From positions 1 to 61,841 of the forward strand of contig DATHDG010000020.1 in assembly GCA_035319125.1 (NCBI GenBank): DNA of 61,841 nucleotides. The letters run 5' to 3'. The position numbers and the translations under genes were made by a program. Within the stretch, counting starts at the first letter, position 1; every line of letters begins with the position of its first letter. The stretch comes from Fen-1308 sp035319125. GTDB taxonomy: Bacteria > Nitrospirota > Thermodesulfovibrionia > Thermodesulfovibrionales > Dissulfurispiraceae. The notes beneath the pieces were generated by a model. The model was not told where the DNA came from, ran no database searches, and saw nothing but the letters and a program-made list of their open reading frames with translations. Shown here piece by piece: positions 33,656-41,285 of this stretch.

Positions 33656-34112
33656 ATATTCCTACCCTGAATGAAGAAATACGTGCCAATACCCTTTCAA
33701 CCAGTTCAGGCAATATAGCCTCAACGGATGGAGTAAGTCCCTCGCCATGCTCAAAAGATTCCGCACTTACAGAGAAAAGATACGCTTCAGGATATTTATT
33801 GTAGAGAGCACGAACAACGCTAATAAGTACGCCAGGTTGCAGGTGATGCGAAAAGCTCGACGGTACCGAATCTTCCGGAATCACCTTTTCTTCAACCAAC
33901 TGTCCAGGTGAGCCGCCGACGCGAGCATCTATAAAAATTGCAAGATCTGCTTCGCTAAGTTCTGTAGACAATTCCACGCCCATCTGATGTTTGGCCATGA
34001 CGATAGTATCTTTATCCTGCAAAATCTCTTCCAGACTCTGTGCAGCGGCAGGCCCGAGTCCATCATCTCCCCTCAACGGATTTCCATATCCTATAATTAT
34101 CACTTTGCCCAT
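33654..34112 (-). CDS. hoxW: [NiFe]-hydrogenase maturation protease (HoxW/HyaD-type)
   Basis: 152 aa from ATG 34112 (MGKVIIIGYGNPLRGDDG). Endopeptidase that removes the C-terminal tail of the large subunit. Nickel-sensing residues: Asp in GNPLRGDDG, Asp in IFIDARVGG, and His in FSHHLQPG, all intact. It is transcribed convergently towards hoxH, its presumed substrate. An earlier in-frame ATG at 34148 is not family-like. Confidence 0.9.
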   Translation of the reverse strand: MGKVIIIGYGNPLRGDDGLGPAAAQSLEEILQDKDTIVMAKHQMGVELSTELSEADLAIFIDARVGGSPGQLVEEKVIPEDSVPSSFSHHLQPGVLISVVRALYNKYPEAYLFSVSAESFEHGEGLTPSVEAILPELVERVLARISSFRVGI

Positions 34113-34228
34113 TGCTCCATAAAGTATACATTTTTTGATAAAAAACATTTCTGCTATTGCAATATACGCCTTTTGCCTGTAATTTTATAATGACCTCAAA
34201 TTATCGTTAAACCAATACCGGGGGTGAG

Positions 34229-35800
34229 ATGATGTGCTTTGAAACAAGTAACGTGAAAGGTCTTTCAAAATGGAACTGGGATGGCGATGTGATCATACAT
34301 CAGCCAATCGTGCCGTCCGGACGGAAAGTAGTGGGAGTACGCAGCCGCCGCAGCTATAACATTGACGTGCGCGAATACCTTACACCCACCCATAATGCCG
34401 TGATGCAAAAGGTTGTTCGGGAGACACTCCCCCGCTACATAAAAAAACATGGTGGTAGTGTTGCACGCTTCGAGGCGCATAAACAGGGGTCGTTCGACTA
34501 CCGGGCGGCTGCTATTACAAACTTCGTGGCTGATACGATCGAGTATCAGTCCGGACGCGGCCGCGACCCCTGGCAGTTCCCCGATGAAACACTGGCAATA
34601 AAGGCCGGTGACTGTGAGGATCGCGCCTTCCTTCTGGCCTCACTTATGCTGGCAGCAGGCATCAGTACATACAATATTCGTGTTGCCTTCGGAAAGATGA
34701 TAGTCTCTGAAGAACCTCATGATCACATGTGGGTAATGTACAAAAACGAACGCGGCAACTGGAACCTTATAGAGCCCCTTCGCATTGGAAAAGTGCTCTC
34801 CGACGATCATATCCCCACGATGCGGGGCATGGGAGCAGCCGCGGCTCAGGTTGAGTACGAACCGCATTTTCTCTTCAATGACAGCCATCTGTGGGCGATC
34901 AAAGACAGGGCCGACCGAGACGGCCTTGATATTTTTCTTCGCAGGGAATGGACACGCCTTAATCCAAAATTTGTCGGACAGGTACATATGTCAATTATTG
35001 AAGAGGCGATTGGCGGATTACCGGAGACTCCTTCATGGGTGCTTAAGGAGCTCAAGCGCAACTTCACCAGGCTCTTTCTTGCCGGGCCGATCATTGATTC
35101 CATCGATCTGGACATATGCGATTACAGCCCCCTTGACCACTTCGATAACGGGTATATAGATGAATCATGGGACAGAGTTTCGCAAAACCTTGCATCATTC
35201 AGGGAAGACAGCCGAGCAAACCTGCAGTCATTCGCCCGTGCAGCCCATGCAATTGCAGATTTCTATGCACACTCCTCGTACGTGCATTTTGCGCGACTGG
35301 TGGACCCGGGCTCGCCGCAAGGCCGCGCAGAAATCAATGACCCGCCGGGCCAGGTAGCGATGAATGCAGCCCCTTCGTATGAACCGCCATCCACATTTGA
35401 CCTGACGGATAATAAGTTCAGCATCAACGAGAGCCTGTGGAAACTGGGCAAGGAGGCCGCTGCACGGAGATGGGCTAACCGCCTCATTTCTGGACGCTAT
35501 GCACAACCGGATGATACTCAGCCGGGGCTGACTAACCACCTCACGGAAGGCCTGACAAACATTCCGAAAGAACTAAAAAATGCCCCCGGATTTTCCGACC
35601 GCGGCTCTCTTCCGCATCACAACCAGATTGCTGTTGATGATACAGATCCAGGTAAACAGCACTGCCTATATCGAAGCGAAAAGAAGGATGAAACGGACCC
35701 GATGGCATATGCAAATCAGCTGAGGTGGAGGAAGAACACTGCAGTTCTACATGTCAGAAAAGCCTTCAGCGACAACTTCACTGCGCAAGGAGATAAATAA
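34229..35800 (+). CDS. transglutaminase-like / HET-C-like fusion protein
   Basis: 523 aa without obvious signal peptide or membrane segment. Residues ~40-200 match the bacterial transglutaminase-like cysteine-peptidase fold: catalytic Cys in AGDCEDRAFLLASLML (near 127), His in HDHMWVMY (near 165), and Asn/Glu in WNLIEPL. The C-terminal ~300 residues resemble the HET-C/zinc-phospholipase-C-like helical domain: DHFDNGYI near 303, AHAIADFYAHSSYVHFARL near 340, and a late NHLTEGL ... LPHHNQIAVDD pattern with spaced His and Asp. Two adjacent ATGs follow GGGGGTGAG. The function of such a fusion is unknown; stress, antagonism or phage-related roles are speculation. Confidence 0.75.
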   Translation: MMCFETSNVKGLSKWNWDGDVIIHQPIVPSGRKVVGVRSRRSYNIDVREYLTPTHNAVMQKVVRETLPRYIKKHGGSVARFEAHKQGSFDYRAAAITNFVADTIEYQSGRGRDPWQFPDETLAIKAGDCEDRAFLLASLMLAAGISTYNIRVAFGKMIVSEEPHDHMWVMYKNERGNWNLIEPLRIGKVLSDDHIPTMRGMGAAAAQVEYEPHFLFNDSHLWAIKDRADRDGLDIFLRREWTRLNPKFVGQVHMSIIEEAIGGLPETPSWVLKELKRNFTRLFLAGPIIDSIDLDICDYSPLDHFDNGYIDESWDRVSQNLASFREDSRANLQSFARAAHAIADFYAHSSYVHFARLVDPGSPQGRAEINDPPGQVAMNAAPSYEPPSTFDLTDNKFSINESLWKLGKEAAARRWANRLISGRYAQPDDTQPGLTNHLTEGLTNIPKELKNAPGFSDRGSLPHHNQIAVDDTDPGKQHCLYRSEKKDETDPMAYANQLRWRKNTAVLHVRKAFSDNFTAQGDK

Positions 35801-35816
35801 TAATCAGTCAGGCTCT

Positions 35817-36269
35817 TTATCTGCGTTCTCTGATCTTTGAAAGCGTGTCCTGATATGTCTTATTCTTGGGATCAAGAGCCAACGCCTTGGCTGCAAGGAC
35901 TTCCGCCTCGGAGAGATCCTCATTTTTCGTGTAATATAGCCAAGCAAGATTATTGTATGCATCAGCAAGAGTCTGGTCTTTGTCGATAGCAGTCTTATAA
36001 GATTCTTCAGCTTTGCCCAATTCGCCTTTTTGTATATAGGCATTGCCCATATAAACATAAGCGAGGGGGATTTTCTTGGAAGCCTTTTTGTATTCGTCAA
36101 TAGCGGGACCGAATTCAGCTTTCTTTTCGTAAGCCACGCCAAGGTTCAGATGCTCTTGCGGAGACAGCGGATCGTCCAGGACTATGATTCGCGGCAGTGA
36201 GCACGAGGCAATAAGTATGATGAAAAAAAAAGAAATGCAAATATGATAGGCAACTCTGTGCCCAGCCAT
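35817..36269 (-). CDS. TPR-repeat lipoprotein of the PA2778/PA2779 cluster
   Basis: 150 aa from ATG 36269, which overlaps the previous stop (TAATG). Lipobox LIASC after a hydrophobic N-terminus, so lipid-anchored. Three TPR units follow (AYEKKAEFGPAIDEYKKA, AYIQKGELGKAEESYKTA, AWLYYTKNEDLSEAEVLA), each with the Gly/Ala and Asp/Pro pattern. Likely a protein-interaction partner of the upstream peptidase. Confidence 0.85.
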   Translation of the reverse strand: MAGHRVAYHICISFFFIILIASCSLPRIIVLDDPLSPQEHLNLGVAYEKKAEFGPAIDEYKKASKKIPLAYVYMGNAYIQKGELGKAEESYKTAIDKDQTLADAYNNLAWLYYTKNEDLSEAEVLAAKALALDPKNKTYQDTLSKIRERR

Positions 36270-36841
36270 TACTCGCTTTTCTCCTTTGGTTTTATCAACA
36301 AGGTCCAATTGTTCGTCCGTTTCCACGATCTTAGAAAATCGTCATTCGATAAATATTTTTTTTTGGATCTGCCTGAATTCACAATGACGCCATCCTCATC
36401 ATATCCGATTACGTCCATAAAGTGATCCACCCTGTATACATATACTCCGTAATCGACTAGTACAACCAGTGGATATCCGTCCCGTATCTTCGACCTGAGA
36501 TCATCAAGACTTCCCTGATATTGCGTAGCAGAATACCCCAGCCTTTCGGCATACAACACCATATCAAAGGTGAGAGTGCCCCTGGCAGACTTACTGAAGA
36601 TCGCATCAGCAATGTCACCGATGCCAACACTTGACCCCCAATAATGCAAGACCCCGGCAAGAGCGGCCGGTCCGCACTGATAGTCCTCCTGAGGGAAGAA
36701 GGGGACGTTGCCGATTACAACAGCGTTCGCCTGAGGCTTCACAGGCGCGGACGAGCATGCACACAGTATCAGTGCAACTATGACGATAGCCAACGCTTTT
36801 TTTCTCACGGTCTTATTGAGGCAGGGACCGGAGCGGGACAT
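36269..36841 (-). CDS. PA2778-like C39-type cysteine peptidase lipoprotein
   Basis: 190 aa from ATG 36841; an in-frame ATG at 36862 is also possible. Lipobox ILCACSS. The papain-like C39 fold is shown by FPQEDYQCGPAALAGVLHYWG (Gln and Cys of the active site) and the late DHFMDVIGYD with catalytic His, then VNSGR. In Pseudomonas PA2778 the C39 and TPR parts occur in one protein; here they are two adjacent genes (TAATG junction). Substrate unknown; probably acts at the outer envelope. Confidence 0.82.
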   Translation of the reverse strand: MSRSGPCLNKTVRKKALAIVIVALILCACSSAPVKPQANAVVIGNVPFFPQEDYQCGPAALAGVLHYWGSSVGIGDIADAIFSKSARGTLTFDMVLYAERLGYSATQYQGSLDDLRSKIRDGYPLVVLVDYGVYVYRVDHFMDVIGYDEDGVIVNSGRSKKKYLSNDDFLRSWKRTNNWTLLIKPKEKSE

Positions 36842-36867
36842 TAACCTGTCCTGCCCCGGCATGCAAA

Positions 36868-37260
36868 TTATCTGACAACGACCCTGTGCCCAGTCAAATT
36901 GATTATTACGATAACAAGAATAGCTATAATAAGAAGCGCTATGATGACACCGAGGGCCCCATCACCGCCGACCTTGAGATCATCGAGCTGCAGTGCAAAA
37001 CTATGTATCTGCTGATCGCTCATCTGGGACAATCTGGCTTCAACCTCGCTCTGTGTCAGTCCGTATTGTTCAAGCCTTTCCCTGATCATTTTAGATTCCA
37101 ATACCTTCTGGATACTGGCGAGATCAGCCTGCCTGTCCGTCTGAGCCAGCGCTATAACTTCAGAAGGAGCAAGACCGGCGTCAACTCTCGGAGCTATGCC
37201 TATGACAAACATTGCAACCACAAGATACCAGGCGACCTGCTTCATAAATGGAACTCTCAT
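36868..37260 (-). CDS. PA2779-family small membrane protein
   Basis: 130 aa. Signal or membrane segment near residues 10-28, a conserved middle (SEVIALAQTDRQADLASIQKVLE, then GLTQSEVEARLSQMSDQQIHSFA), and a C-terminal helix AIALLIIAILVIVIINL-like before HRVVVR. This is the PA2779 pattern, which co-occurs with PA2778-type peptidases. Purine-rich GGAGGTGGAAGGG lies just upstream of the ATG. First gene of the three-gene cluster. Confidence 0.85.
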   Translation of the reverse strand: MRVPFMKQVAWYLVVAMFVIGIAPRVDAGLAPSEVIALAQTDRQADLASIQKVLESKMIRERLEQYGLTQSEVEARLSQMSDQQIHSFALQLDDLKVGGDGALGVIIALLIIAILVIVIINLTGHRVVVR

Positions 37261-37402
37261 TACCCTTCCACCTCCTCACATGACAAAACCATAGGGAAAC
37301 CCTTCCTTACACTATAAACGGATCACGAGCATGTGTCAACAGTTTAACCGCTGGACTGCGGCGTCATTGAATTGCCGGATTTCCGCTTTTGATCGTAAGG
37401 GA

Positions 37403-38371
37403 CTAGCTCAGAATCTTAGCGGCTTCTTTTGCGAAGTAGGTTAGGATAAGGTCTGCGCCTGCGCGTCTGATCGAGGTTAGTATTTCTAGCATCGCCCTCT
37501 CTTCGTCTATCCATCCGAGCTGTGCTGCAGCCTTGACGAGAGAATATTCACCGCTCACATTGTATGCGGCGACCGGAAGGTTGAAAGTGTTCCTAACGTC
37601 GGAGATAATATCGAGATATGAAAGCGCCGGTTTGACCATCACAATGTCTGCGCCTTCGGCGACGTCCATTGCAACCTCTTTCAGGGCCTCGCGTCTGTTG
37701 GCAGGATCCATTTGGTATGAGCGCCTGTCGCCAAATTGTGGCGTCGATTCGGCAGCTTCTCTAAAAGGGCCATAGAAAGCGGATGCATACTTTGCAGCAT
37801 AGGCCATAATTGGCGTACCCGTAAAGCCTTCCCCATCAAGCGCGGACCGGATTGCGGCCACACGCCCATCCATCATGTCCGAAGGCGCGACCATGTCAGC
37901 GCCCGCTCTTGCATGTGAAACAGCCTCAAGGCATAGCAGCCTCAAGGTCTTATCGTTTTCAACATCGCCTTTTTCAACGATTCCGCAATGACCGTGGCTT
38001 GTGTACTCGCAAAGGCAGACGTCGGTGATCACATAGAGTTCCGGCACTGCATCCTTCACAGCCTTGATCGCCTGCTGGACTATTCCGTTCTCGGCATATG
38101 CGCCGGTGCCAAGTTCATCTTTGCTCTCGGGGATGCCAAAAAAAATGACCGAAGGAATGCCAAGGGAATATACCTCTTTTGCATTGACGACCAGCTGATC
38201 GATGGATTCCTGATAGCAGCCGGGCATTGAAGATATCTCTTTCTTGACTCCCTTGCCGGTAGTAACAAATAGTGGGTAAATGAAATCATCAGGTGAAACG
38301 GAGATCTCCCTGACCATCTTTCTGATGACCGGATTTTTTCTCAGCCTTCTATATCTATGGACGGGAAACAT
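37403..38371 (-). CDS. hemB: delta-aminolevulinic acid dehydratase (porphobilinogen synthase)
   Basis: Condenses two 5-aminolevulinate to porphobilinogen in tetrapyrrole synthesis, 322 aa. Zinc-type cysteine cluster is visible in DVCLCEYTSHGHCG. Schiff-base lysines lie in MAYAAKYASAFYGPFREA and MVKPALSYLDII. N-terminal MFPVHRYRRLRKNP is typical. No other hem genes are adjacent. It lies downstream of the iscA-like gene, separated by a strong hairpin. Confidence 0.97.
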   Translation of the reverse strand: MFPVHRYRRLRKNPVIRKMVREISVSPDDFIYPLFVTTGKGVKKEISSMPGCYQESIDQLVVNAKEVYSLGIPSVIFFGIPESKDELGTGAYAENGIVQQAIKAVKDAVPELYVITDVCLCEYTSHGHCGIVEKGDVENDKTLRLLCLEAVSHARAGADMVAPSDMMDGRVAAIRSALDGEGFTGTPIMAYAAKYASAFYGPFREAAESTPQFGDRRSYQMDPANRREALKEVAMDVAEGADIVMVKPALSYLDIISDVRNTFNLPVAAYNVSGEYSLVKAAAQLGWIDEERAMLEILTSIRRAGADLILTYFAKEAAKILS

Positions 38372-38382
38372 GAGGAAATAAG

Positions 38383-38408
38383 CAGGGGCGAACCGCAGTT
38401 CGCCCCTG
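38383..38408 (-). repeat. AGGGGCG-family palindrome / terminator between iscA-like gene and hemB
   Basis: CAGGGGCGAAC (38383-38393), loop CGCA, GTTCGCCCCTG (38398-38408): a perfect 11-bp stem. On the minus strand it follows the iscA-like stop by 13 nt and ends in CTTATTTCC, so it may terminate that gene. Arms resemble those at 60168-60192 and 46493-46550. Confidence 0.75.
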
Positions 38409-38421
38409 AATAAAGATTATT

Positions 38422-38772
38422 TTAGCCGCAGCTGCTGCAACCCGAGCCGCAGGCTGAAGCGCCGCCACCGCCAGAACCGCATGAAGGCGCCTGGCCTCCA
38501 CTCAGGATGAAGCCGGCCCTTTCGCCGTCGTCATAATAGTCGAGCGACATACCGGTGAGCGAAACAAGGCATCCCTTGTCAACAAAGACCTTCAGGCCAT
38601 CCTTCTCGAAGACCTCGTCCTCAGTTGATGCCTTCTCGTCTATGTCAAGGCCAAAGGACGGGCCGCAGCACCCTCCGCCGGCATTGTAAACCCTGAGTCC
38701 CCAATCGGCCTTGCCTTCTTCCGCAAGAACCAGCTTGGCCTTTTCGGCCGCTTTATCGGTAATTGTAAACAC
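38422..38772 (-). CDS. IscA/HesB-like iron-sulfur protein with Cys/Gly-rich tail
   Basis: 116 aa. GTG at 38772 is chosen because GGAGG lies five nt upstream and gives the family N-terminus (V/M)FTITDKAAEKAKLVLAEEG; the frame is open further upstream. Core motif LRVYNAGGGCCGPSFGLDID holds two cysteines, and FVDKGCLVSL a third. The usual C-terminal CGCG is replaced by an extended tail with Cys spaced by Gly/Ser (CGSGGGGASACGSGCSSCG, last ~20 residues). Such tails may bind Fe, Cu or Zn. Probable role in Fe-S carriage or metal storage. Confidence 0.85.
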   Translation of the reverse strand: MFTITDKAAEKAKLVLAEEGKADWGLRVYNAGGGCCGPSFGLDIDEKASTEDEVFEKDGLKVFVDKGCLVSLTGMSLDYYDDGERAGFILSGGQAPSCGSGGGGASACGSGCSSCG

Positions 38773-38934
38773 GTGAACCTCCAGAATTTTGATACTTTTA
38801 GGATAATTGAATCTTGATTTAAAAAGCAAATTTCAAGCCGGTAACAGTCTTGACCTGACGAGTCCGTTTCTCGCGCGCTGAATTAGTCCTCGTGTGGTGA
38901 GAAACTAACTTCTTCTATAAACGTCTTCTATATA

Positions 38935-39046
38935 TTAGCAAGACGATTGCCCTGCCTGCTAAGCGCGGCCCTTAGGACCCAGACAGCTCGCTTTAACCCG
39001 GGCCCCGTCAGGCCAAGACCGGCTTAGTCTGCTTAGTGGTATTACC
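38935..39046. ncRNA. GC-rich structured island, candidate small RNA
   Basis: This ~110-base patch is visibly GC rich inside an AT-rich intergenic gap between the divergent iscA-like gene and lptF. CTAAGC (38959-38964) can pair with GCTTAG at 39022-39027 or 39031-39036; inside lie GGCC/GGCC and GGACCCAG/CCCGGGCC-type complementary blocks. A T-run (39048-39052) follows on the plus strand. I could not match it to tmRNA, RNase P, SRP, 6S or a known riboswitch by eye. Strand uncertain. Confidence 0.35.
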
Positions 39047-39050
39047 GTTT

Positions 39051-39080
39051 TTGACCTTTAGGCATAACTTACGATATGTT
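39051..39080 (+). promoter_or_regulatory. sigma70-like promoter of lptF-lptG
   Basis: TTGACC (39051-39056), 18-nt spacer, TATGTT (39075-39080). The lptF ATG begins at 39089, so transcription would start within about 2 nt of it. No Shine-Dalgarno is present, pointing to a leaderless message. Confidence 0.5.
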
Positions 39081-39088
39081 AATAAGTT

Positions 39089-40150
39089 ATGTATATTCTT
39101 CATAGGTCCATCCTCAGGGAGCTGATAACTTCCTTTTTGCTGTCAGTTGTATTCCTGAATTTCACTCTGATGATGGAAAAGCTCCTAAGATTGAGCAGGC
39201 TGCTGTCGAGTGTCGGCGCTTCGCCTGTAGACATAGCGCAGGTTATTGCCTTCTTGCAGCCGCAACTCCTTATACTGACTATACCCATGGCGATGCTGCT
39301 TTCGGTGTTGCTGACCTATTTCAGACTGACTGCTGACAATGAGCTCGTCATCATGAGGAACATCGGGATGCCGTTCAGGCTCATCTCCCGACCTGTTATG
39401 TATCTTGGCATAGGATGCTTTGCAGCAAGCATATGCATGAGCTTTTTTCTCGGACCGGCGGGCAGCGTCATGTTGCGGGAAAAAATATCGAATATTTTGG
39501 TAACAAGGGCTCCTCTTGCTATCGAGGAGGGTATATTCAATACCTCATTCAAAGACATGGTCATACTAGTGAAAGAAAAGCCCGCTCCTGACCGCCTTTC
39601 CAGCATATTCATAGTTGATGAACGAAAAAAAGATGAGCCTAAAGTTATTGTCGCTAAAGAAGGCCGTATTCTTTCAGATGCAGATGCTTTGAGCTTCGTC
39701 CTGAAAGGTGGTCATGTATACATTACAAGTAAAGCCTCGCTCACGGAAATCACCTTTGGCTCATATTATTTCAAGCTCACTCCCGTAATGGATCAGACGG
39801 CCAGAAAGAGCAGTGAGCTCACACCATTTGAGCTTTTGTCAGAAGCAGCCCGCACTCCCGACAAGAAGATTGCATATCTGCTGGAATTTCATCGACGTCT
39901 CTCTATGCCGGGAGTGTGTCTTGTAATCATCTTCTTAGGGCCTTCCCTTGCGCTGATAGCCGGCAAAACCGGCAGGCTCGGCGGCCTCACGATAGGATTA
40001 CTAGTCTTTGCAGCTTACTATTCGGTCATGATTTATGGAGAAAATCTTGCTCGTTCCGGCTCATTGCCCCACACAGTAGGCGCATGGCTTTCTTTTACTA
40101 TTTTGGCCGCGTTTTCAATTTATGCCTTCGAGAGGGTCAATAAGAAATGA
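39089..40150 (+). CDS. lptF: LPS export ABC transporter permease LptF
   Basis: 353 aa YjgP/YjgQ family. Starts MYILHRSILRELITSFLLS; three N-terminal TM helices, a periplasmic beta-jellyroll (about residues 130-250) and three C-terminal TM helices. FTLMMEKLLRLSRLLSS and FHRRLSMPGVCLVIIFLGPSLALI are family-like. Forms the transmembrane part of LptB2FG with LptG, extracting lipopolysaccharide from the inner membrane. ATGA overlap with lptG. Confidence 0.9.
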   Translation: MYILHRSILRELITSFLLSVVFLNFTLMMEKLLRLSRLLSSVGASPVDIAQVIAFLQPQLLILTIPMAMLLSVLLTYFRLTADNELVIMRNIGMPFRLISRPVMYLGIGCFAASICMSFFLGPAGSVMLREKISNILVTRAPLAIEEGIFNTSFKDMVILVKEKPAPDRLSSIFIVDERKKDEPKVIVAKEGRILSDADALSFVLKGGHVYITSKASLTEITFGSYYFKLTPVMDQTARKSSELTPFELLSEAARTPDKKIAYLLEFHRRLSMPGVCLVIIFLGPSLALIAGKTGRLGGLTIGLLVFAAYYSVMIYGENLARSGSLPHTVGAWLSFTILAAFSIYAFERVNKK

Positions 40151-41265
40151 TTCTCAGAGTTCAGCGCATGTACATAGCAGATTTCCTAAAGGTCCTCTTG
40201 GTTCTTACGCTCGGCATGTCAAGTTTGTTCGGCATTCTAAGCATCATTGATAAGCTGGAAGAATTTATGCCTTATCGCCCTGCGTTTCACTTGCTGCTTA
40301 CTTATGCGCTGGCAGGAATCCCGCGCTATGTCATATATTTCATGCCGATGACCATACTTCTTAGCAGCCTATTCATCTTTTCACAGGCTGTGAAAAGGCG
40401 CGAAATCGTAGCAATAAAAACCTCAGGAGGAAGAATGAAGGCAATGCTTACGCCATTTGTAGCATTAGGCGTACTGCTTACGCTGACAGGGTTCATCCTT
40501 GGGGAGTTCGTTGTGCCGGTGACAGCCAAAAAGGTACGCGCTACAGCTGCAGAAATCACTGGTCGCAGCAAAAAAACTGCCTTCTTCAGAGAAGGCTCTC
40601 TATATATTCGCGGTAAAGATGGCTCTGTAGTGAAAATCTCGCTATTCCTGCCATCGCAGAACATATCCAAGGGCATCAGCATATTTAAATTCAACGAAGA
40701 AGGCCTTACCGAGAGAATAGACGCCGAGACCGGCTCCTGGGAGAATAATGCATGGAAACTCCGTAATATTCAGGTATACGATCTGGCAACCGGCAAGGTA
40801 TCCAAGCTTAAAGAAATGGTTTACGGAGCAATCGAGTCGCCCAAAATATTCAGCGAAGATGCAGTGAAGGTCGAAGAGATGACATTGACTGAACTCATAA
40901 GATACAAAAATAGGCTGGCCGAGGCAGGATTTCGCAATGCAAAGCTCTCTGTCGACCTCAGTTCAAGGCTGTCTTATCCTATTGTCAACCTTTTTATGCT
41001 GCTGCTTGGCATATCGCTCTCAATCGGAGGGGAGCAGAAAGGCATAGAAAAAATTCTAAGAATAAGGATTCACGGAACGCCTGCTAATGCAGGGGTACTA
41101 TCGGCAGGTCTGGGCCTGCTTATCAGCGTCTTTTACTGGCTTGGCTACTCTTTCACGTTGTCACTGGGATATTCGGGCACTGTCCCGCCTATTATTGCGC
41201 CATGGATAGTACCTGTTATTTTCTCAATAGTGTCACTATACCTTTACTGCAATATTCCTGAATAA
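40147..41265 (+). CDS. lptG: LPS export ABC transporter permease LptG
   Basis: 372 aa, same family and topology as LptF (three plus three TM helices around a periplasmic domain). N-terminus RVQRMYIADFLKVLLVLTLGMSSLFGILSIIDKLEEF is LptG-like; the conserved RREIVAIKTSG loop contacts LptB. Assigned as LptG by position after lptF. lptA, lptB and lptC are not present in the window. Confidence 0.9.
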   Translation: MILRVQRMYIADFLKVLLVLTLGMSSLFGILSIIDKLEEFMPYRPAFHLLLTYALAGIPRYVIYFMPMTILLSSLFIFSQAVKRREIVAIKTSGGRMKAMLTPFVALGVLLTLTGFILGEFVVPVTAKKVRATAAEITGRSKKTAFFREGSLYIRGKDGSVVKISLFLPSQNISKGISIFKFNEEGLTERIDAETGSWENNAWKLRNIQVYDLATGKVSKLKEMVYGAIESPKIFSEDAVKVEEMTLTELIRYKNRLAEAGFRNAKLSVDLSSRLSYPIVNLFMLLLGISLSIGGEQKGIEKILRIRIHGTPANAGVLSAGLGLLISVFYWLGYSFTLSLGYSGTVPPIIAPWIVPVIFSIVSLYLYCNIPE

Positions 41266-41285
41266 TATTATTGACCTGCGGCAGA

